DNA from: Ehretia macrophylla
Taxonomy: Eukaryota; Streptophyta; Magnoliopsida; Boraginales; Ehretiaceae
NCBI GenBank assembly: GCA_037974665.1
Contig: CM075770.1
Span: 64,615,850-64,679,849, forward strand
Length of the DNA stretch: 64,000 nt
Direction: 5' to 3'
The notes under the pieces were generated by a model. The model was not told the DNA's origin and made no database searches. It saw only the letters and a program-made list of their open reading frames with translations. A program made the position numbers and the translations under genes. This document shows, in pieces, positions 35,394 to 48,268 of the stretch (position 1 is the first letter of the stretch; each line of letters starts with the position of its first letter).

Positions 35394-35950
35394 ATCATGT
35401 TGAGGACACAATTCCTTTATGTGTTAACGGTTCACAGTCCCAGCCTAGAGAGATGGCTCATTCAAAAGGCCCAATTGGCTTAACGACAACCCATCAGCTT
35501 CAACAACGCAGCATCCTCGCAAGACGTGATATCGACGCGTTGTAGGGCCCTCTAATGTCCCGCGAGTAAGGTTGTTATCCTTTTAACAGCTCACGATGTA
35601 CGATCTGGGATGGAAAAACAGAGCAAAAATAGAAAAGTGGCCCGAAACTGATTAAAACGTTCAATTTTGGGCTCCAAAAAGGGCACAGCGAGCAAGCTAG
35701 CTGCCCTAGTCGTAGAGCTCTCGGACTGCTTTGCAACTGTATGCTGTGCGCTGCGTAACTCCTTACGGATCAACAGTTATGGGCATCGGAGCGAATGAGA
35801 CCTAGTCACAAGCCATACGCCCTCAGTTTGCTGGCCTAGCCTCCACGTGAAGCGAAGTTGTCTTGCCTAAGGTGCCGTGGGATTCGATAATAGAAATATG
35901 GTGGATAAAGTATCTTGGCAACCCTAACTGGAGGAAAAAAAATGAAAAAT

Positions 35951-36069
35951 GGGGCGCAACGCGAGGACTTTCTAGGTGGTCACCCATCATAGTACTACTC
36001 TAGCCCAAGCATGCTTAACTTCAGAGTTCTGATAGGACCCGGTGCATTAGTGCTGGTATGATCGCACCC
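35951..36069 (-). rRNA. 5S rRNA gene, copy 29 (degenerate)
   Basis: Full length, about eleven changes (gCgcaacGcg, tCtaggTgg, caTgctt in box A, gatAggaCcc). Probably a pseudogene. Confidence 0.88.
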
Positions 36070-36626
36070 GTCATGTTGAGGACACAATTCCTTTATGTTT
36101 TAACGGTTCACAGTCCCAGCCTAGAGAGATGGCTCATTCAGAAGGCCCAATGGGCTTAATGACAACCTATCTGCTTCAACAACGCAACATCCTCGCAAGA
36201 CGTGATATCGACGCGTTGTAGGGCCCTCTAATGTCCCGCGAGTAAGATTGTCGTCCTTTTAACAGCTCACGATGTACGATCTGGGACGGAAAAACAGGGC
36301 AAAAATAGAAAATTGGCCCGAAACTGATGAAACGTTCAATTTTGGGCTCCAAAAAGGGCAAAGAGAGCAAGCTAGCTGCCCTAGTCGTAGAGCTCTCGGA
36401 CAGCTTTGCAACGGTATGCTATGCGCTGCGTAACTCCTTACGGATCAAAAGTTATGGGCACCGAAGCGAAGGAGACCTGGTCACAAACCCTACGCCCTTG
36501 GTTTGCGGGCCCAGCCTCCACGTGAAGCGAAGTTGTCTTGCCTAAGGTGCCATGGGATTCTATAATAGAAATGTGGTTGATAAAGTATCTTGGCAACCCT
36601 AACTGGAGGAAAAAAAATTGAAAAGG

Positions 36627-36745
36627 GGGGTGTAAGCCGAGGACTTCCCAGGGGGTCACCCATCCTAGTACTACTCTCGCCCAAGCACGCTTAACTTCGG
36701 AGTTCTGATGGTATCTGGTGCATTAGTGCTAGTATGATCGCACCC
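36627..36745 (-). rRNA. 5S rRNA gene, copy 30
   Basis: Full length, about six changes at both ends (gtgTaaGCcgagg; gtaTcTgg; ctAgta). The internal promoter is intact. Confidence 0.92.
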
Positions 36746-37306
36746 ATCATGTTGAGGGCACAATTCCTTTATGTGTTAACGGTTCACTGTCCCATCCTAG
36801 AGAGATGGCTCATTCTAAAGGCCCAATGGGCTTAACGACAACCCATCCGCTTCAACAACGCAGCATCCTCACAAGACGTGATATCGACGCGTTATAGGGC
36901 ACTCTAATGTCTCGCGAGTAAGGTTGTCGTCTTTTTAACAGCTCACGACGTATGATCCGGGATGGAAAAACAGAACAAAATTAGAAAAGTGGCCCGAAAC
37001 TGATGAAAACGTTCGATTTTGTGCTCCAAAAAGGGCACAGTGAGCAAGCTAGCTACCCCCATCGTACAGCTCTCGGAGAGCTTTGCAACGGTATGTTGTG
37101 CGCCGCGAAACTCCTTATGGATCAAAAGTTATGGCAACCAGAGCGAAGGAGACCTTGTCACAAGCCCTACGCCCTCGGTTTGATGGCCAAACCTCCACGT
37201 GAAGTGAAGTTGTCTTGCCCAAGGTGCCGTGGGATTCGATAATAGAAATGTTGTGGATAAATTATATTGGCAACCTTAACCGGAGGAAAAAAATTTGAAA
37301 AGGGGG

Positions 37307-37425
37307 GGGGGGCAACACGAGGACTTCCCAAGGGGTCACCTATCCTAGTACTACTCTCGCCCAAGCACGCTTAACTTCGGAGTTCTGATGGGATTCGTTG
37401 CATTAGTGCGTGTATTATCGCACCC
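37307..37425 (-). rRNA. 5S rRNA gene, copy 31
   Basis: Full length, about seven changes. The 3' end has become a run of twelve G on the top strand (37302-37313), and the 5' part has gcGTgtatTatcg. Confidence 0.9.
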
Positions 37426-37983
37426 GTCAAGTTGAGGGCACGATTCCTTTATGTGTTAACGGTTCACAGCCCCAACCTAGAGAGATGGCCCATTCAAATG
37501 GCCCAATGGGCTTAACGACAACCTATCTGCTTTAACAATGCATCATCCTCGCAAGACGTGATATCGACGCATTGTAGGGCCCTCTAATGTCCCGCGAGTA
37601 AGGTTGTTGTCCTTTTAACAGCTCACGACGTACGATCCAGGACTGAAAAATAGAGCAAAAGAAGAAAAGTGGCTCGAAACTGATGAAAACGTTCGATTTT
37701 GGGCTTCAAAAAGGATACAGTGAGCAAGTTGGCTACCCCTGTCGTATAGCTCTCAGAGAGCTTTGCATCGGCATGCTGTGCACCGCGTAACTCCTTACGG
37801 ATCAAAAGTTATGGGCACTGGAGCGACTGAGACCTGGTCACAAGCCCTACGCCCACGGTTTGCTGGCCCAGCCTCCACGCGAAGCAAAGTTGTCTTGCCG
37901 AAGGTGCCGTGGGATTCGATAATAGAAATGTGGTGGATAAAGTATCTTGGCAACCCTAGCCGAAGGAAAAAAAATTGAAAAAT

Positions 37984-38102
37984 GGGGTGCAACACGAGGA
38001 CTTCCCAGGGGGTCACCCATCCTAGTACTACTCTCGGCCAAGCACGCTTAACTTCAGAGTTCTGATGGGATCCGGTGCATTTGTGCTGGTATGATCGCAC
38101 TC
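37984..38102 (-). rRNA. 5S rRNA gene, copy 32
   Basis: Full length, about four changes (ctcgGccaag, ttcAgag, catttgtg, gcacTc). Confidence 0.93.
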
Positions 38103-38661
38103 GTCATGTTCAGGGCATAATTCCTTTATATGTTAACGGTTCACAGTCCCATCCTAGAGAGATGGCCCATTCAGAAGGCCCAATAGGCTTAGCGACAACC
38201 CATCCGCTTCAATAACGCAGCATCCTCGCAAGACGTGATATGGATACGTTGTAAGGCCCTCTAATGTCCCGCGAGTAAGGTTGTCGTCCTTTTAACAGCT
38301 CACGATGTACGATCCGGGATAGAAAAACAGAGCAAAAATAGAAAAGTGGCCCGAAACTGATGAAAACGTTCAATTTTGGGTTCCGAAAAGGGGCATAGTG
38401 AGCAAGCTTGCTGCCCCCGTCGTAGAACTCTCGGAGCGCTTTGCAACGGTATGTTGTGCGCCGCGTAACTCCTTACGGATCAAAAGTTATGGGCACCGGA
38501 GTGAAGGAGACTTGGTCACAAGTCCTACGCCCTCGGTTTGCTGGCGTAGCCTCCACGTGAAGCGAAGTTGTCTTGCCCAAGTTGCCGAGGGATTCGATAA
38601 CAGAAATGTGGTGGATAAAGTATCTTGGCAACCCTAACCGGAGGAAAAAAAATTGAAAAAG

Positions 38662-38780
38662 TGGGTGCAACACGAGGGCTTCCCAGGGGGTCAGCCATCC
38701 TAGTACTACTCTCACCCAAGCACGCTTAACTTCGGAGTTCTGATGGGATCAGGTGCATTAGTGTTGGTATGATCGCACCC
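38662..38780 (-). rRNA. 5S rRNA gene, copy 33
   Basis: Full length, about six changes, including gtcaGccatcc in box C. Confidence 0.91.
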
Positions 38781-39339
38781 GTCATGTTGATGGCACAATT
38801 CCTTTAAGTGTTAACGGTTCACAGTCCCATCCTAGAGAGATGGCCCATTCAAAAGGTCCAATGGGCTTAACGACAACCCATCCGCTTCAACAACGCAGCA
38901 TCCTGGCAAGACGTGATATCGACGCGTTGTAGGGCCCTCTAATGTCCGGCGAGTAAGATTTTCATCCTTTTAATAGCACACGACGTACGATCCGGGATGA
39001 AAAATAGAGCAAAAATAGAAAAGTTGCCCGAAACTGATGAAAACGTTCGATTTTGGGCATCAAAAAGTGGCAAAGCGAGCAAGCTGGCTGCCCTCGTCGT
39101 AGAGCTCTTGGAGAGCTTTGCAATGGTATGCTTTGTGCCGCATAACTCCTTACGGATCAAAAGTTATGGGCACCGGTGCGAAGGAGACCTGGTCACAAGC
39201 CCTACGCCCTCGGTTTGCTGGACCAGCCTCCAAGTGAAGCGAAATTGTCTTGCTCAAGGTGCCGTGGGATTCGATAACAGAAATGTGGTCGATAAAGTAT
39301 CTTGGCAACCCTATCCGGAGCAAAAAAAAAATGAAATGG

Positions 39340-39458
39340 GGGGTGCATCACGGGGACTTCACAGGGGGTCACCCATGCTAGGACCACTCTCGTCCAAGCA
39401 CGGTTAGCTTCGGAGCTCTGATGGGATCTGGTGCATTTGTGCTGGTATGATCACACTC
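39340..39458 (-). rRNA. 5S rRNA gene, copy 34 (degenerate)
   Basis: Full length, about twelve changes, the most diverged complete copy I see (catGctaggACcactctcg, cacgGttaGctt in box A, gagCtctg). Confidence 0.86.
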
Positions 39459-40021
39459 GTCATGTTGATGGCACAATTCCTTTAAGTGTTAACGGTTCAC
39501 AGTCCCATCCTAGAGAGATGGCCCATTCAAAAGGTCCAATGGGCTTAACGACAACCCATCCGCTTCAACAACGCAGCATCCTCGCAAGACGTGATATTGA
39601 CGCATTGTAGGGCCCTCTAATGTCCCGCGAGTAAGGTTGTCGTCCTTTTAACTGCACACGACGTACGATCTGGGCTGAAAAACAGAGCAACAATCGAAAA
39701 GTTGCCCGAAACTGATGAAAATGTTCGATTTTGGGCACCAAAAAGTGGCATAGCGAGCAAGCTGGCTGCCCCCGTCGTAGAGCTCTCGGAGAGCTTTGCA
39801 ACGGTATGCTATGTTCCGTGTAACTCCTTACGGATCAAAAGTTATGGGCACCGGAGCGAAGGAGACCTGGTCACAAGCCCTACGCCCTCGGTTTGCTGGA
39901 CCAGCCTCCAAGTGAAGCGAAATTGTCTTGCTCAAGGTGCCGTGGGATTCGATAACAGAAATGTGGTCGATAAAGTATCTTGGCAACCCTATCCGGAGCA
40001 AAAAAAAAAAAAAAAAAAAAG

Positions 40022-40140
40022 GGGGTGCAACACGAGGACTTCCCAAGGGGTCACCCATCCTAGTACTAGTCTCGCCCAAGCACGCTTAACTTCGGAGTTC
40101 TGATGGGATCTGGTGCATTTGTGTTGGTATGATCACACCC
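40022..40140 (-). rRNA. 5S rRNA gene, copy 35
   Basis: Full length, about seven changes. An expanded A-run on the top strand (about 40000-40019) gives an unusually long T-run terminator on the sense strand. Confidence 0.91.
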
Positions 40141-40699
40141 GTCATGTTGAGGGCACAATTCCTTTATGTGTTAACGGTTCACAGTCACATCCTAGAGAGA
40201 TGGCCCATTTAGAAGGCCCAATGGGCTTAACAACAACCCATCCGCTTCAACAATGCAGTATCCTCGCAAGACGTGATATTGACGAGTTGTAGGGCCCTCT
40301 AATGTTCCGCGAGTAAGATTGTCGTCCTTTTAACAGCACACGACGTACGATCTGGGACGAAAAAACAGAGCAAAAATAGAAAGGTGGCCCGAAAATGATG
40401 AAAACGTTTGATTTTGGCTTCCAAAAATAGGCACATCGAGCAAGCTGGCTGCCCCCGTCGTAGAGCTCTCGGAGAGCTTTTCAACGGTATGTTGTGCGCC
40501 ATGTAAATCCTTGCGAATCAAAAGTTATGGGCACCGGTGCGAAGGAGACCTGGTCACAAGCCCTACGCCCTCGATTTGCTGACCCAGCCTCCACGTGAAT
40601 CGAAGTTGTCTTGCCCAAGGTGCTGTGGGATTCAATAACAGAAATGTGGTGGATAAAGTATCTTGGCAACCCTAATCGGAGGAAAAAAAATTGAAAAGG

Positions 40700-40818
40700 G
40701 GGGTGCAACACGAGTACTTCCGAGGGGGTCACCCATCCTAGTACTACTCTCGCCCAAGCACGCTTAACTTCGGAGTTCTGATGGGATCCGGTGCATTAGT
40801 GCTGGTATGATCACACCC
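40700..40818 (-). rRNA. 5S rRNA gene, copy 36
   Basis: Full length, about three changes (gagTactt, ccGagg, gatcAcaccc). The internal promoter is intact. Confidence 0.94.
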
Positions 40819-41376
40819 GTCATGTTGAGGGCACAATTCCTTTATGTGTTGATGGTTCACAGTCCCAGCCTAGAGAGATGGCCCATTCAGAAGGCCCAAT
40901 AAGCTTAACGACAACCCATCCGCTTCAACAACGCAGCATCCATGCAAGACGTGATATCAACGCATTGTAGGGCCCTCTAATGTCCCGCGAGTAAGGTTGT
41001 CATCCTTTTAACAGCTTAAGACGTACGATTCGGGACGGAAAAACAAAGCAATATTAGAAAAGTGGCCCGAAACTGATGAAAATGTTCTATTTTGGGCTCC
41101 AAAATGGGCATAGCGAGCAAGCTAACTACCCCTGTCGTAGAACTCTCGGAGAGCTTTGCAACGGTATGCTGTGCACCGTGTAACTCCTTACGGATCAAAA
41201 GTTATGGGCACCGGAGCGAATGAGACCTGGTCACAAGCCCTACGCCCTCGGTTTGCTGGCCTAGCCTCCACGTGAAGCAAAGTTGTCTTAACCAAGTTAC
41301 CGTCGGATTCGATAATAGAAATGTGGTGGATAAAGTATCTTGGCAACCCTAACCAGAGCAAAAAAAATTGAAAGAG

Positions 41377-41495
41377 GGGGTGTTACAAGTGGACATCCCA
41401 AGGGGTCACCCATCCTAGTACTACTCTCGCCCAAGCACGCTTAACTTCGAAGTTCTGATGGGATCCGGTGCATTAGTGCTGGTATGATCGCACCC
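41377..41495 (-). rRNA. 5S rRNA gene, copy 37
   Basis: Full length, about seven changes, nearly all in the last 30 nt (gtgTTacaAgTggacAtcccaAgg). The 5' 80 nt are close to consensus. Confidence 0.91.
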
Positions 41496-42053
41496 GTCAT
41501 GTTGAGGGCACAATTCCTTTTTGTGTTAACGGTTCACAGTCCTAGCCTAGAGAGATGGCCTATTCAGAAGGCCCAATGGGCTTAACGACAACCCATCCAC
41601 TTCAACAACGCAGCATCCTCACAAGACGTGATATCGACGCGCTGTAGGGCCCTCTAATGTCCCTTGAGTAAGGTTGTCATCCTTTTAACAACTCACGACA
41701 TACGAACCGGGACGGAAAAACATAGCTAAACTAGAAAAGTGGCCCAAAACTGATTAAAACGTTCGATTTTGGGCACCAAAAAGGGTAAAGTGAGCAAGCT
41801 GGCTGCCCCCGTTTTAGAGCTCTCGGAGAGCTTTGCAATGGTATGCTGTGCACCGCGTAACTCCTTACAGATCAAAAGTTATGGGCACCGGAGCGAAGGA
41901 GACCTGGTCACAAGCCCTGCACCCTCGGTTTGCTGGTCCAGCCTCCACGTTAAGCGAAGTTGTCTTGCCCAAGTTGCCGTTGGATTCGACAATAGAAATG
42001 TGGTGGATAAAGTATCTGGGCAACCCTAACCGGAGTAAAAAAAATTGAAAAGG

Positions 42054-42172
42054 GGGGTGCAACACGAGAACATCCAAGGGGGTTACCCATCCTAGTACTA
42101 CTCTCGCCCAAGCACGCTTAACTTCGGAGTTTTGATGGGATCCTATGCATTAGTGCTGGTATGATCGCACCC
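42054..42172 (-). rRNA. 5S rRNA gene, copy 38
   Basis: Full length, about seven changes, including ggtTaccc in box C and ggatcctAtgc near nt 28. Confidence 0.91.
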
Positions 42173-42729
42173 GTCATGTTAAGGGCACAATACCTTTATG
42201 TGTTAACGGTTCACAGTCCCAGCCTAGAGAGATGGCTCATTCAGAAGTCCCAACGGGCTTAACGACAACCCATCCGTTTCAACAACGCAGCATCCTCACA
42301 AGACGTGATATCGACATGTTGTAAGGCCTTCTAATGTCGCACGAGTAGGGTTGTCGTCCTTTTAACAACTCACGACGTACGATCAGGGACTGAAAAACAG
42401 AGCTAAATAAGAAAAAAGGCCAGAAATTGATGAAAACTTTCGATTTTGGGCTCCAAAAAGGGGCAAAGCCAGCAAGCTTGCTGCACCCATCGTAGAGCTC
42501 TCGGAGAGCTTTGCAACGGTATGCTGTGCGCCGCGTAACTCTTTACGGATCAAAAGTTATGGGCACTGGAGCGACGAGACCTGGTAACAAGCTTACGCCC
42601 TCGGTTTGCTGGCCCAGCCTCCACGTGAAGCGAAGTTGTCTTGCCCAAGGTGCCGTGGGATTCGCTAATAGAAATGTGTTGGATAAAGTATCTTGGCAAC
42701 CCCAACCGGAGAAAAAAAAATTGAAAAGG

Positions 42730-42848
42730 GGGGTGCAACACGAGGATATCCCAGGGGGTCACCCATCCTAGTACTACTATCGCCCTAGCATGCTTAACTT
42801 CAGAGTTCTGATGGGATCCGGTGCATTAGTGCTGGTATGATCGCACCC
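42730..42848 (-). rRNA. 5S rRNA gene, copy 39
   Basis: Full length, about six changes (gaTAtccc, actaTcgcccTagcaTgctt across IE and box A, ttcAgag). Confidence 0.91.
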
Positions 42849-43406
42849 ATTATGTTGAGGGCAGAATTCTGTTATGTGTTAACGGTTCACAGTCCCAGCG
42901 TAGAGAGATGGCACATTCAGAAGGCCCAATGGGCTTAATGACAACACATCCGCTTCAACAACGCAGCATCCTCGGAAGACGTGATACCGACGCATTGTAG
43001 GGCCTTCTAATGTCCAGCGAGTAAAGTTTTTGTCCTTTTAACAGCTCACGACATACGATCCGGGACAAAAAAATAGAGCTAAATAATAAAAGTGGCCCGA
43101 AGCTGATCAAAACGTTTGATTTTAGGCTCCAAAAAGGGAATAGCGAGCAAGTTAGTTGCCCCCGTCATAGAGCTCTTAGAGAGCTTTGCAACGGTATGCT
43201 GTGCGCGGCGTAACTCCTTATGGATCAAAAGTTATGGGCAACGAAGCGAAGGAGACCTGGTCACAAGCCCTATGCCCTCGGTTTGCTGGCCCAGCCTCCA
43301 CATGAAGCAAAGTTGTCTTGCCCAAGTTGCCGTGGGATTCGATAATAGAAATATGGTGGGTAAAGTATCTTGGCAACCATAACTGGAGGAAAAAATATTG
43401 AAAAGG

Positions 43407-43525
43407 GGGGTGCAACACGAGGACTTCGCAGGGCGTCACCCATCCTAGTACTACTCTCGCCCAAGCACGCTTAACTTCGGAGTTCAGATGGGATCCAGTG
43501 CATTTGTACTGGTATGATCACACCC
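43407..43525 (-). rRNA. 5S rRNA gene, copy 40
   Basis: Full length, about seven changes. It carries the cttcGcagggCgtc variant also found in copies 51 and 54. Confidence 0.91.
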
Positions 43526-44082
43526 GTCATGTTGAGGGCACAATTCCTATTTGTGTTAACGGTTCACAGTCGCAGCCTAGAGAGATGGCCTATTCAGAAG
43601 GCCCAATAGGCTTAACGACAACCCATCTGCTTCAACAACGCAGCATCCTCGCAAGACGTGATGTCGACGGGTTGTAGGGCCTTCTAATGTCTCGCGAGTA
43701 AGGTTGTCGTCCTTTTAACAGCTCACGACGTACAATCCGGGACGGAAAACCCAAGCAAAATCAGAAAAGTGGACTAAACTGATGAAAACGTTCGATTTTA
43801 GGCTCCAAAAAGGGCATAGCGAGCAAGCTAGCTGCCCCAGTCGTAGAGCTCTCGGAGTGCTTTGCAACGGTATACTGTGCGCGGCGTAACTCATTATGGA
43901 TCAAAAGTTATGGGCACCGGAGAGAAGGAAACCTCGTCACAAGGCCTACGCCCTCAGTTTGCTGGCCCAGCCTCCACATGAAGCGAAGTTGTCTTGCCTT
44001 AGGTGCCGTGGGATTCGATAATAGAAATGTGGTGGATAAAGTATATTGGCAACCCTAACCGGAGGAAAAAAAATTGAAAAGG

Positions 44083-44201
44083 GGGGTGCAACACGAGGAC
44101 TTCGCAGGGAGTCACCCATCCTAGTACTACTCTCGCCCAAGCACGCTTAACTTCAGAGTTCTGATGGGATTCGGTGCATTTGTGCTGGTATGATCACACC
44201 C
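44083..44201 (-). rRNA. 5S rRNA gene, copy 41
   Basis: Full length, about six changes (cttcGcagggAgtc, ttcAgag, gatTcgg, catttgtg, gatcAcaccc). Confidence 0.92.
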
Positions 44202-44760
44202 GTCATGTTGAGGGCACAATTCCTTTATGTGTTAACGGTTCACAGTCCCATCCTAGAGAGATGGCCCATTCAGAAAGCCCAATAGGCTTAACGACAACCC
44301 ATCTGCTTCAACAACGCAGCATCCTCGCAAGACGTGATATCGACGCGTTGTAGGGCCCTCTAATGTACCGCGAGTAAGGTTGGCATCCTTTTAACAACTC
44401 ACAACGTACGATCTGGGATGAAAAAACAGAGCAAAAATAGAAAAGTAGCCCGAAAGTTATGATAACATTCTATTTTGGGCTCCAAAAATGGGTACAACGA
44501 GCAAGCTGGCTGCCCCCGTCGTAGAGCTCTAAGAGCGCTTTGTAACGGTATGTTGTGCACCGCGTAACTCCTTACGGATCAAAAGTTATGGGCACAAGTG
44601 CGAAGGAGACCTGGTCACAAGTCCTACGTCCTCGATTTGCTGGCCCAGCCTCCACGTGAAGTGAAGTTGTCTTGTCCAACGAGACGTGGGATTCAATAAC
44701 AGAAATGTGGTAGATAAAGTACCTTGGCAACCCTAACCGAAGGAAAAAAATTTGAAAAGA

Positions 44761-44879
44761 GGGGTGCAACACGAGTACTTCACAGGGGGTCACCCATTCT
44801 AGTACTACTCTCGCCCAAGCACTCTTAACTTCGGAGTTCTGATGGGATCCAGTGCATTAGTGCTGGTATGATATCACCC
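44761..44879 (-). rRNA. 5S rRNA gene, copy 42
   Basis: Full length, about seven changes, including gcacTctt in box A and gaTAtcaccc at the 5' end. Confidence 0.91.
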
Positions 44880-45436
44880 GTCATGTTGAGGGCACAATTC
44901 CTTTATGTGTTAATGGTTCACAGTCCCAGCCTAGAGAGATGGCCCATTCAGAAGGCCCAATAGGCTTAACGACAACCCATCTGCTTCAACAACGCAGCAT
45001 CCAAGCAAGACGTGATATCGACGCGTTGTAGGGCCCTTTAATGTCCCGCGAGGAAGGTTGTCGTCTTTTTAACAGCTTACGACGTACGATCCGGGACAGA
45101 AAAACAAACCAAAATTAGAAAAATGGCCCGAAAGTGATGAAAACGTTTGATGTTGGGCTCCAAAAGGGGCATAGCGAGCAAGCTAGCTGCCCCCGTCATA
45201 GAACTCTCGGAGAGCTTTGCAACGGTATGCTGTGCACCGCATAACTCCTTACGGATCAAAAGTTATGGGCACCTGAGTGAAGGAGACCTGGTCACAAGCC
45301 CTACGCCCTCGATTTGCTGGTCCAGCCTTATATGGAGCGAAGTTGTCTTGCCCAAGTTGCTGTCAGATTCGATAATAGATATGTGGTGGATAAAGTATCT
45401 TGGCAACCCTAACCTGAGCCAAAAAAATTGAAAAGG

Positions 45437-45560
45437 GGGGTGCAACACGAGGACATCCCAGGGGGTCACCCATCCGATTTTAGTACTACTCTCACCCAAG
45501 CACGCATAACTTCGGAGTTTCGATGGGATCCGGTGCATTAGTGCTGGTATGATCGCACCC
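45437..45560 (-). rRNA. 5S rRNA gene, copy 43 (5-bp insertion)
   Basis: 124 nt: gattt is inserted between box C and the IE/box A part (top-strand catccGATTTtagtac). It changes box A to C spacing, which matters for TFIIIA binding, so this copy is very likely inactive. About five further substitutions. Confidence 0.92.
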
Positions 45561-46117
45561 GTCGTGTTGAGGGCACAATTCCTTTATGTGTTAACGGTTC
45601 ACAGTCCCAGCCTAGAGAGATGGCTCATTCAGCAGTCCCAATAGGCTTAACGACAACCCATCAGGTTCAACAACGCAGCATCCTCACAAGACGTGATATC
45701 GACTTGTTGTAGGGCCCTCTAATGTCCCGCGAGTAAGGTTGTCGTCCTTTTAATAGCTCACGACATACGATCCAAGACGGAAAAACCGAGCAAAAACATA
45801 AAAGTAGCCCGAAACTGATGAAAACACTCGATTTTGGGTTCCAAAAAGGACATAGCGAGCAACCTAGCTGCCCCCGTCGTAGAGCTCTTGGAGAGCTTTA
45901 GAACGGTATGCTGTGTGCCGCTTAACTCCTTACGGATCAAAAGTTATGGGCACCAGAGCGACGAGACCTGGTCACAAGCCCTACGCCCTCGGTTTGCTGG
46001 CCCAGCCTCCACGTGAAGCGAAGTTGTCTTGCCCAAGATTCCGTGGGATTCGATAATAGAAATGTGGTGGATAAAATATCTTGGCAACCCTAACCGGAGC
46101 AAAAAAAATTGAAAAGG

Positions 46118-46236
46118 GGGTTGCAACACGAGGGCTTCCCACGGGGTTACCCATCCTCGTACTACTCTCGCCCAAACACGCTTAACTTCGGAGTTCTGAT
46201 GGGATCCGGTGCATTAGTTCTGGTATGATCGCACCC
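46118..46236 (-). rRNA. 5S rRNA gene, copy 44
   Basis: Full length, about eight changes (gggTtgc, gggcttcccaCggggtTaccc, tcctCgtac, caaAcac). Confidence 0.9.
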
Positions 46237-46794
46237 GTCAAATTGAGGGCACAATTCCTTTATCTGTTAACGGTTCACAGTCTCAGCCTAGAGAGATGGC
46301 CCATTCAAAAGGCCCAATGGGCTTAACGACAACCCATCCACTTCAACAACGCAGCATCCTCGCAAGACGTGATATCGACGCGCTGTAGGGCCCTCTAAAA
46401 TCCCTCGAGTAAGGTTGTTGTCCTTTTAACAGCTCACGACATACGATCAGGGACGGAAAAACAGAGCTAAACTAGAAAAGTGGCCCGAAACTGATTAAAA
46501 CGTTCGATTTTGGGCTCCAAAAAGGGCAAAGTGAGCAAGGTTGCTGCCCTCGTTGTCGAGGTCTCAGAGGGCTTTGCAACGGTATGCTGTGCGCCGCGTA
46601 ACTCCTTACGGATCAAAAGTTATGGGCACCAGAGCGAAGGAGACTTGGTCACAAGCCCTGGGCCCTCGGTTTGCTGGTCCAGCCTCCACTTGGAGCGAAG
46701 TTGTCTTGCCCAAGTTGCCGTCGGATTCGATAATAGAAATGTGGTGGATAAAGTATCTTGGCAACCCTAACCGGAGCAAAAAAAATTGAAAAAT

Positions 46795-46913
46795 GGGGCG
46801 CAACACGAGGACATCCCAGGGGGTCACCCATCCTAGTACTACTCTCGCCCAAGCACGCTTAACTTCGGAGTTCCGATGGGATCCGGTGCATTAGTGCTAG
46901 TATGATTGCACCC
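46795..46913 (-). rRNA. 5S rRNA gene, copy 45
   Basis: Full length, about five changes (gCgcaac, gacAtccc, gttcCgatgg, gctAgta, gatTgcac). The internal promoter is intact. Confidence 0.92.
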
Positions 46914-47471
46914 GTCATGTTGAGGGCACAATTCCTTTATGTGTTAACGGTTCACAGTCCCAGCCTAGAGAGACGGCTCATTCAGAAGTCCTAATGGGTT
47001 TAACGACAACCCATCCACTTAAACAACGCAACATCCTCACAAGACGTGATATCGACGTGTTGTAGGGCCCTATAATGTCCCGCGAGTAAGGTTGTCGTCC
47101 TTTTAACAGCTCACGACGTACGATCCGAGACGGAAAAACCGAGCAAAAATAGAAAATTGGCCCGAAACTGATGAAAACGTTCGATTTTGGGCTCCAAAAA
47201 GGGCACAGCGAGCAATCTAGCTGTCCCCGTCGTAGAGCTCTTGGAGAGCTTTGCAACGGTATGCAGTGTGCCGCGTAACTCCTCACGGATCAAAAGTTAT
47301 GGGCACCAGAGCGACGAGACCTGGTCACAAGCCCTACGCCCTCGGTTTGCGGGCCCAGCCTCCACATGAAGCGAAGTTGTTTTGCCTAAGGTGCCGTGGG
47401 ATTCGATAATAGAAATCTGTAGGATAAAGTATCTTGGCAACCCTAACCGGAGAAAAAAAAAATTGAAAAGG

Positions 47472-47590
47472 GGGCTGCAACATGAGGACTTCCCAGGGGG
47501 TCACCCATCCTAGTACTACTCTTGCCCAAGCACGCTTAACTTCAGAGTTCTGATGGGATCCGGTGCATTAGTGCTGGTATGATCTCACCC
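47472..47590 (-). rRNA. 5S rRNA gene, copy 46
   Basis: Full length, about five changes (gggCtgc, aacaTgagg, ctctTgcc, ttcAgag, gatcTcaccc). Confidence 0.92.
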
Positions 47591-48149
47591 ATTATGTTGA
47601 GGGCACAATTCCTTTATGTGTTAACGATTCACAGTCCCAACCTAGAGAGATGGCTCATTCAGTAGGCCCAATGGGCTTAACGACAACCCATCCGATTCAA
47701 CAACTCAGCATCCTCACAAGACGTGATATCGACGCGTTGTAGGGCCTTCTAATGTCCGGCGAGTAAGGTTGTCGTCCTTTTAACAGCTCACGACATACGA
47801 TCTGGGATGAAAAAACAGAGCTAAATAAGAAAAGTGGCCCGAAACTGATCAAAACGTTTGATTTTGGGCTCTAAAAAGGGCCACAGTGAGCAAGCTGGTT
47901 GCCCTCGTCGTAGAGCTCTCGGAGAGCTTTGCAATGGTATGCTGTGCGCCGCGTAACTCCTTACGGATCAAAAGCTATGGGCATCGGAGCGAAGGAGACC
48001 TGGTCACAAGCCCAACGCCTTCGTTTTGCTAGCCCGGCCTCCACGTGAAGCGAAGTTGTCTTGCCCAAGGTGCCGTGGGATTCGATATTAGAAATGTGGC
48101 GGATAAAGTATCTTCACAACCCTAACTGGAACAAAAAAAATTGAAAAGG

Positions 48150-48268
48150 GGGGTGCAACTCGAGGACTTCCCAGGGGGTCACCCATCCTAGTACTACTCT
48201 CGTCGAAGCTCGCTTAACTTCGGATTTCTGATGGGATCCATTGCATTAGTGCTTGTATGATCGCACCC
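48150..48268 (-). rRNA. 5S rRNA gene, copy 47
   Basis: Full length, about eight changes. The set ggaTttctg, ggatccATtgc and gctTgta recurs in copies 67-69, more than 13 kb away. Confidence 0.91.
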
